Origin: Acanthamoeba sp. SK_2022b
Lineage: Eukaryota; Discosea; Longamoebia; Acanthamoebidae
DNA length: 64,000 nucleotides
Assembly: GCA_027943245.1 (NCBI GenBank)
Contig: JANDJZ010000154.1
Location: forward strand, 1-64,000
Direction of reading: 5' to 3'
The notes beneath the pieces are model-generated. The model saw only the letters and a program-made list of their open reading frames with translations. It was not told the DNA's origin and did no database searches. The first letter of the stretch is position 1, and each line of letters begins with the position of its first letter. This document shows positions 59,121 through 64,000 of this stretch, piece after piece. The position numbers were made by a program, and so were the translations under genes.

Positions 59121-59978
59121 TCAGTCGTACCAGGTGAAGTCGGTGTGGGCGGCCACCCAGGTCTTGAGGTCGTCGATGTTGGTCACCACCTGGGCGATGT
59201 CGAGCGGCGTGTTCTTGACGGGGACGGCGCCCTCGATGTTGGAGGGGACGACGAAGCCCTCGTCGGTGCCCACGATCCACCGGTAGACCCGTCGGAGCTG
59301 CTCGACGTCGTCGGCGAGGAAGTCCTCGTACCACACCTCGAGCGAGGGGACGCCGGCGGAGGTGAGCTTCGCCTGGAAGGCAGACAGCGCCGCCTCCTCG
59401 TCGCGCACGAACCCGACCTCGCGCTTGAACTCTTCGATGTCTATCGCGCCCGCGCCCACGACGTGCTCCTCCGACCAGGCGTTGCCCTTGCCGGCCTTGT
59501 GCTGCGTCCAGAAGCCCTGTCGCGGTGCCAGCTGGTTCTTCCTGCACAGACCCACGGCGTGGCGCACCACGTCGCGTCGCCGCATGAAGATGAAGGTGAC
59601 CTCGCCCCCTTGCGTGGTCGCTGACGATTCGAGGATTCGTCGCTGGGCCCAGTCGGGCAGGTGGTTCATCTTGTTCTTGTAGCCAAAGAACGTGTTGGGC
59701 GGAATCAAGGAAGCGCTGGTGTCAAAGAACTCGGGGGTGAGGGTGGTCTCGGGCCCACAGAAGAAGTGGGGCTGTTGATTCAAGAGGGCCTGAACCCACG
59801 TGCTGCCGCTCCCGCGCACGAACATGAGCAAAAATCGCGTGGGTTTGCCCAGAGGATTGAACGGCACAGTGGATGACAAAGAGGACCCAGACATCTGCTC
59901 GTGCAGCTGTGACACCAGCTGGATGACCTTCTCTGGCCCCCTCTTCTTCTTGTCTTCCTCAGGGACAGCAGGCTCCAT
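59121..59978 (-). CDS. Sulfotransferase-family protein (285 aa), intronless
   Basis: A single exon starts MEPAVPEEDKKKRGPEKV and ends DLKTWVAAHTDFTWYD. The PAPS 5'-phosphosulfate loop reads FVRGSGSTWVQALLNQQPHF, and the 3'-phosphate motif is probably MRRRDVVRHAVGLCRK. Other matches to the sulfotransferase fold are the FFGYK strand and the C-terminal EVWYEDFLADDVEQLRRVYR. It transfers sulfate from PAPS to an unknown acceptor. There is no signal peptide or membrane anchor, so it is probably cytosolic, and the wording is nearer to bacterial Stf0-like enzymes than to animal Golgi enzymes. It lacks introns although neighbours of similar size have several. Confidence 0.85.
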   Translation of the reverse strand: MEPAVPEEDKKKRGPEKVIQLVSQLHEQMSGSSLSSTVPFNPLGKPTRFLLMFVRGSGSTWVQALLNQQPHFFCGPETTLTPEFFDTSASLIPPNTFFGYKNKMNHLPDWAQRRILESSATTQGGEVTFIFMRRRDVVRHAVGLCRKNQLAPRQGFWTQHKAGKGNAWSEEHVVGAGAIDIEEFKREVGFVRDEEAALSAFQAKLTSAGVPSLEVWYEDFLADDVEQLRRVYRWIVGTDEGFVVPSNIEGAVPVKNTPLDIAQVVTNIDDLKTWVAAHTDFTWYD

Positions 59979-60429
59979 CGATTTTAGGACCTACCGCTTG
60001 TCTGGCCCCAATAACCCAAAGAGAAAGAAAGAAATCAAATCATTTCTTCGACTTCACGTACCAGGAAGCCGGAGAGAAGATGAAGAGGGCGGCAGCGAGA
60101 TGGCAACCAACGCCGGCGCTTCGATTGAGATCGGGCTCGCACGCATGCCTGCTACGTACGCCGTTCTCTGCCCTCGGTGGCACCCTCCGATGCCCGTTCC
60201 CGGTTAGCATCTTTTCCTCCGCCTCCACACGGTACGACTGAACCTGAGATTGCCCTTATCCTTCTACCTCTTTGCATGTCCACATTGCGCCGTGCCCATG
60301 GGTGTCCTTTGTGACGCAAGTCGAGCCAGTCTTGTGGCTGCGCTTTGATCGATTTAATTTAATCTCATCTAATCTTTTTTTCTTTCCTTGGTAAGAATTG
60401 CACACAACAGACAGTACTCACGAAGGCAC
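59979..60429. other. Divergent promoter region, sulfotransferase/MORN gene
   Basis: This 451 bp stretch includes a TTTAATTTAATCTCATCTAA stretch at 60351-60370 and pyrimidine runs just before the MORN start. No coding frame is supported. Confidence 0.5.
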
Positions 60430-62365
60430 ATGGAAGAGGATGAAGACGCACTTCCAACGATGGAGGACCTGGAGAGCCAATGGGAGCGCGAGTTCGAACG
60501 TATGGGCAGCGCACCGATGACGGAGGAGCAGCGAGAGTTCGAGGCCGCACAAAACAGACCCGGCCTCCGCTTTGAAATCGACAGCTCCTCCTTCACCTGT
60601 ACTTGGCACTAAAGCCCCTCCTCCCTCGTGTGGTTCTGTTTTATTGATTATATTTATTTTAAATACCTATTTGTTTATTTTTCAGATGACGAGGCTGGCC
60701 TTGCGGACGGGTCGATCAAGGCCGAGACCGGCACCTACGTGGGCCAGTTCAACAGAGACGGCTGTCCGCACGGGATGGGTCGGTTTGTGGACGACGACGA
60801 GGGCATCGAGTACATGGGCGAGTGGAGTGATGGCCACAGACACGGCTGGGGCAAGCTCGTGCAGGCCAACGGCGACGTGCTCGAGGGCGAGTGGGATCGC
60901 GGCGTCTTCTCCGGCGAAGGGCGGTTATCACAAGTCGAAGGCGGCATCTACGATGGTGCGCGTGCCACTCCTCATCTCCCCCCCCCCTCTCTGTCGGCAT
61001 CACCTCTCGCATGTTCGATGGCCTTTTTTATGTCGTGCGGAGATTGAGCTGACGGCTGGGCTGCAGGGGAGTGGCAGTTTAACAGGCCGTGCGGCGAGGG
61101 TCGCTACGTGCTCCCCGACGGAACGGTATTCGAGGTTCGAGCCATTCCCCCTCCCCTCCCCTCCCCCTTTCCTTATCGCGCCCGTGGCCGGCTCCACTCA
61201 CGCTCTGGCGTGTTCGTGCGGCCGTAGGGCGTGTGGGGCAGAGAGCAGGACTTCGCCGACCCTGAGTCTTCCACCGAGTCTGCATCAGGCGCGCCAGGTA
61301 CACACATCACACATACGCGTACGCGCGCGCAAAGCGGCCATCGGCGGCGTGCGGTTTGGTAGAGTCGAGTCGCTCAATACTCGGCTTCACGTGCCACGCA
61401 TCGCGCAGCACGGTCGGCCATCGCGGGCACCCCGGACAGCGAGGAAATGGGCGCGCCTGACGCTGAGATCGGTATCGGCACGATCCGCTACCCCAACCGC
61501 GCCTTCTTCGACGGCGAATGGAAAAACCTCCGACCTCACGGCCTCGGTGCGCACACGCCCTCCTCTGCTCTGCTCTGCTCTGCTCTCTCTCCCCACGCGT
61601 GGGTCGTAGCGCTGAATGAATGCGTGGTATGTGCGGGGGGGGGGGACCGCACAGGGACGCTGAGGCTCGAAGACGGGGGCGAGTACAAGGGCGAGTTCGA
61701 GGAGGGCCTCTTCCACGGCAAGGGCCGCCTTCGCTACGCGAACAAGGGCGAATACGAGGGCGAGTGGCGAAACGGGAGGAAGCAAGGCACGCCCCCCCTC
61801 CCTCCCTCCCGTTGTGCGGGGGGGACTGTGCTCTGTGCTGATGGGTTTGGGTTGGCGGTGGCAGGCCGAGGGCGCATGGTGCACCCCAACGGCAAGGTCG
61901 AGGTCGGCCACTGGAAGCGCGATCGGCTGGTGGAGGCGGAGCAGGACGAGGAGGCCTACACGGACACGACCCAGAGCTTCCTCATGCCCGGCCGACACAA
62001 GGACGCCCGCACCAGAGGCGTCCCCGACGCCGAAATCCTTGGCCCCGCCGAGGTACCTCCAACTCTCCGCCGATGGATGGATGCGGGCGTGTGTGGAGCT
62101 GTAGCTGTGTGCGGGCCGCTCACGCGCGCGCGTGCGCGCACACATACAGCCGAGGGGCAACTGGGCAGGTCGGCACAGCGGAGCGAGGGACATGCCGTTG
62201 GACATGTACGCCGACGAGGACCTGGACGAAGAGGAGGAGGAGGAACAGGAGCTGGCCGAGGACAAACACGACGGCCCGCGCAGAAACGGGGGGATCACCC
62301 AGGGCTACCGCAAGTCGACCAGCTACACCCGATGGGAGCCCCTCAAGGGCCGAGGCCGCACCTGA
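60430..62365 (+). CDS. MORN-repeat protein
   Basis: This multi-exon gene uses the ATG at 60430 (MEEDEDALPTMEDLESQWER). Roughly eight MORN repeats follow: YVGQFNRDGCPHGMGRF, YMGEWSDGHRHGWGKL, LEGEWDRGVFSGEGRL, a GEWQFNRPCGEGRY unit in the next exon, FFDGEWKNLRPHGLG, YKGEFEEGLFHGKGRL, YEGEWRNGRKQGRGRM and VGHWKRDRLV. It ends with an acidic stretch and TRWEPLKGRGRT at 62365. MORN repeats bind membranes or scaffold proteins, often at cell junctions or PIP-rich membranes. No kinase or other catalytic domain is fused. Introns are short (about 50-110 bp). The first exon splices at ACCT/GTACTT to TYDDEAGLADGS in phase. Confidence 0.88.
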
Positions 62366-63780
62366 ACACCCTTTGCTTCCTCCTCTCGGCTTCTCTGCCC
62401 TTCCCTGCCAGCGGCCGCTCGAGGCGATCCAGTTCGCAGGTGGAGCTCCGGCTGATGCAGGCAAAGGTCAAAACCAACCGATGTGGCCAAACTTCGCGAG
62501 TCTCTCCGGCGTGCGCCATGTTAAACATACTCTGGTGGCCAAAAGAAAGTCAAGAGAAACAATATTTTCCCGTTTTTTACAACAAATATGGATATTTTCC
62601 AAAGGACGCAGAAGCGAAAAAGGAGATGCCACGCCTTTTAGACCAACAATGGAAACGCCAACAGGCAGGCATGCGTTCACGTGCTATGGAGTATCGCTGG
62701 ATGGTGGAGGCCTTGGAGATGTCGGGGTATCTGAGCTGATGTCTCAATGGAGTGCTCCAATAGAATGGTGACAACGCCATCGTGCCAGAGACAAAACCGC
62801 TCGCAGGGCTCAGTTCCTTACTTTCTTACCAGCCGCCAACACCAACAAGTCTCCACACAAACCTCTGCTTCCCTACGCTGACAAGACCTCATCCAGTCCA
62901 CGCACAAGAGTCCGCCTGTAGAGCCTGTGGAATGACTCGACGAAGATGCATCTACCGTAGCTGAACAAACCGCAAGAAGACCACTCTACGTTCGACGGCA
63001 ACAGAGCCCGTAGCCTACCCAAGCCGAAGTCAGAACAACAGATCAAAAGTACGCATCTTCCTTACTCTTTTTTTTTTTAACTGTAAGGGTGACACAAGTT
63101 TCTTCATGTGCCAGTTGCCGAACTAGGCCCTGCTGTCACCGCCACCTACACGTGTGTGTCGTGGTGATGATTGTGAGTCAACTCATGGTGGACCGAGGTG
63201 GCGGTTTACCCTCTGGGCGTGTTGTGCATGGCCGTGCTTTCTCTTCTCCGCTCTGTCTTCTCACGCCCACAGAACTACCTGCTCTGAGCATGGTCACCTC
63301 AGTGCGCGAACCACGGCAGCGTGTGCAGTCCGAGGCCCACGGCCCCGCCAAGGACTTGCCTGGCCTTCAGGTGGTGCCCCTGCAGGCACATGCGAGGACT
63401 TGAGAGAGTTCAGGCCTCTGTTCTCCATTCTTTTGGAGAGGGGGATGGCGCGGGACCCGCCGTCCTCTGGGTGTCTTTCCCCTCCCCTTCTCCTCTTCCT
63501 TCCTCCATCACGTGCAGGTGCGGTGGCAGACAGGTCTTGTTGGGCAGCTTGATGGCGAGGATCGGAGGCCATCTCGGGAACGAACGACCAAGATCCACAC
63601 TCCAAGGAGATAGACGAAGCCAACGAGCCGCACGCTACCGATAAGCCTGTTTCCTTGATAAACGTGAATGAACATCTTCTTTCAACTACCAACTGCTTGG
63701 CCAGAAACAGCTTTTCCCTCGTCTCTCCATACAACTCAAGCTTCGTTTTATTATTTATTTATTTTTGTTTTGCTTTTGCT
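62366..63780. other. Intergenic region with one unexplained frame
   Basis: This 1.4 kb stretch lies between the MORN gene and the 3' end of a minus-strand gene. One plus-strand frame (about 62440-62739) stays open and reads protein-like (YFPVFYNKYGYFPKDAEAKK, then RSRAMEYRWMVEALEMSGYL). It has no own start, but could be an alternative last exon of the MORN gene or a remnant. The rest (62780-63780) shows no supported gene. Confidence 0.4.
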
Positions 63781-64000
63781 TTAGGGGTGTGTGCTGGAGT
63801 TGGGGGCGGATTGCGTGAGCATGGTGAGCTGCTGGAGGATGGCAGGGTTGAGCAGGCTGTCGCGGCTCAGCTCGTTCGGGCGGGCTTGCACGAGCTCGTC
63901 TACCTTGGCCGCCAAATACTTGTCCGGCGCCGCCGAGAAGACTGGGTCCTTCTCCCGCAGCTGCCCTCCCACAAGGCCTCTGTCCGTCAGTCGTGCTGTT
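63781..64000 (-). CDS. Unrecognised protein, last exon (partial)
   Basis: A minus-strand frame stays open to the window edge and encodes the C-terminus VGGQLREKDPVFSAAPDKYL ... NPAILQQLTMLTQSAPNSSTHP, with the stop at 63781. It has amphipathic helical character (AAKVDELVQARPNELSRDSL). I do not recognise the family from this much. The gene continues to the right of the window. Confidence 0.6.
   Translation of the reverse strand, partial: TARLTDRGLVGGQLREKDPVFSAAPDKYLAAKVDELVQARPNELSRDSLLNPAILQQLTMLTQSAPNSSTHP

Overview
This 64 kb window is nuclear DNA of a gene-dense, intron-rich, G+C-rich protist. It most resembles a free-living amoebozoan such as Acanthamoeba. The reasons are the many short introns (about 50-130 bp, donors mostly GTRNGY), CpG-rich coding sequence with Ala/Gly/Ser/Pro/acidic low-complexity tracts, and the gene set: villin/gelsolin, RasGEF, RhoGAP, MOB, BTB, CLU and ankyrin-kinase proteins. 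All gene models were assembled by eye from reading frames, GT..AG sites and codon phase. Four multi-exon models were checked exon by exon and give an open frame divisible by three: MOB-filamin-BTB, J-domain/MYND, Ras and folliculin. The ammonium transporter was checked the same way.

Layout: (1) 1-389, 5' end of an unrecognised basic protein, minus strand. (2) 621-6808, a 1,659-residue MOB + filamin repeat + two BTB-like domain protein, minus. (3) 7156-10843, a J-domain, polytopic membrane, MYND-finger protein, plus. (4) 11047-12478, a Ras-type GTPase, minus. (5) 13138-13542, an intronless histone H3 variant, plus. (6) 13740-14414, PNO1, minus. (7) 14738-18158, folliculin, plus. (8) 18273-25132, a villin-like protein, minus. 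(9) 25554-28150, an ammonium transporter, plus. (10) about 28200-34150, a CpG-depleted island with repeats. (11) 34463-40127, a CLU-domain protein, minus. (12) 40316-46191, a RhoGAP-like/RasGEF protein, minus. (13) about 46300-49370, a second CpG-depleted island. (14) 49550-50627, an ELO fatty-acid elongase, plus. (15) 51211-57267, a pseudoGTPase-SAM-ankyrin-kinase protein, plus. (16) 57377-58934, a Ser/Thr kinase, plus. (17) 59121-59978, a sulfotransferase, minus. (18) 60430-62365, a MORN-repeat protein, plus. (19) 63781-64000, the 3' end of an unrecognised gene, minus.

The genes do not form an operon-like system, but several bear on small-GTPase signalling, actin and cell polarity: Ras, RasGEF with a RhoGAP-like domain, folliculin, villin-like, MOB/filamin/BTB and the pseudoGTPase kinase. 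The most unusual items are the multidomain fusions in genes 2, 3, 8, 12 and 15. Also unusual are the two islands whose near-absence of CpG contrasts sharply with their CpG-rich surroundings; they contain inverted repeat copies and a 1.2 kb GCC-triplet tract.
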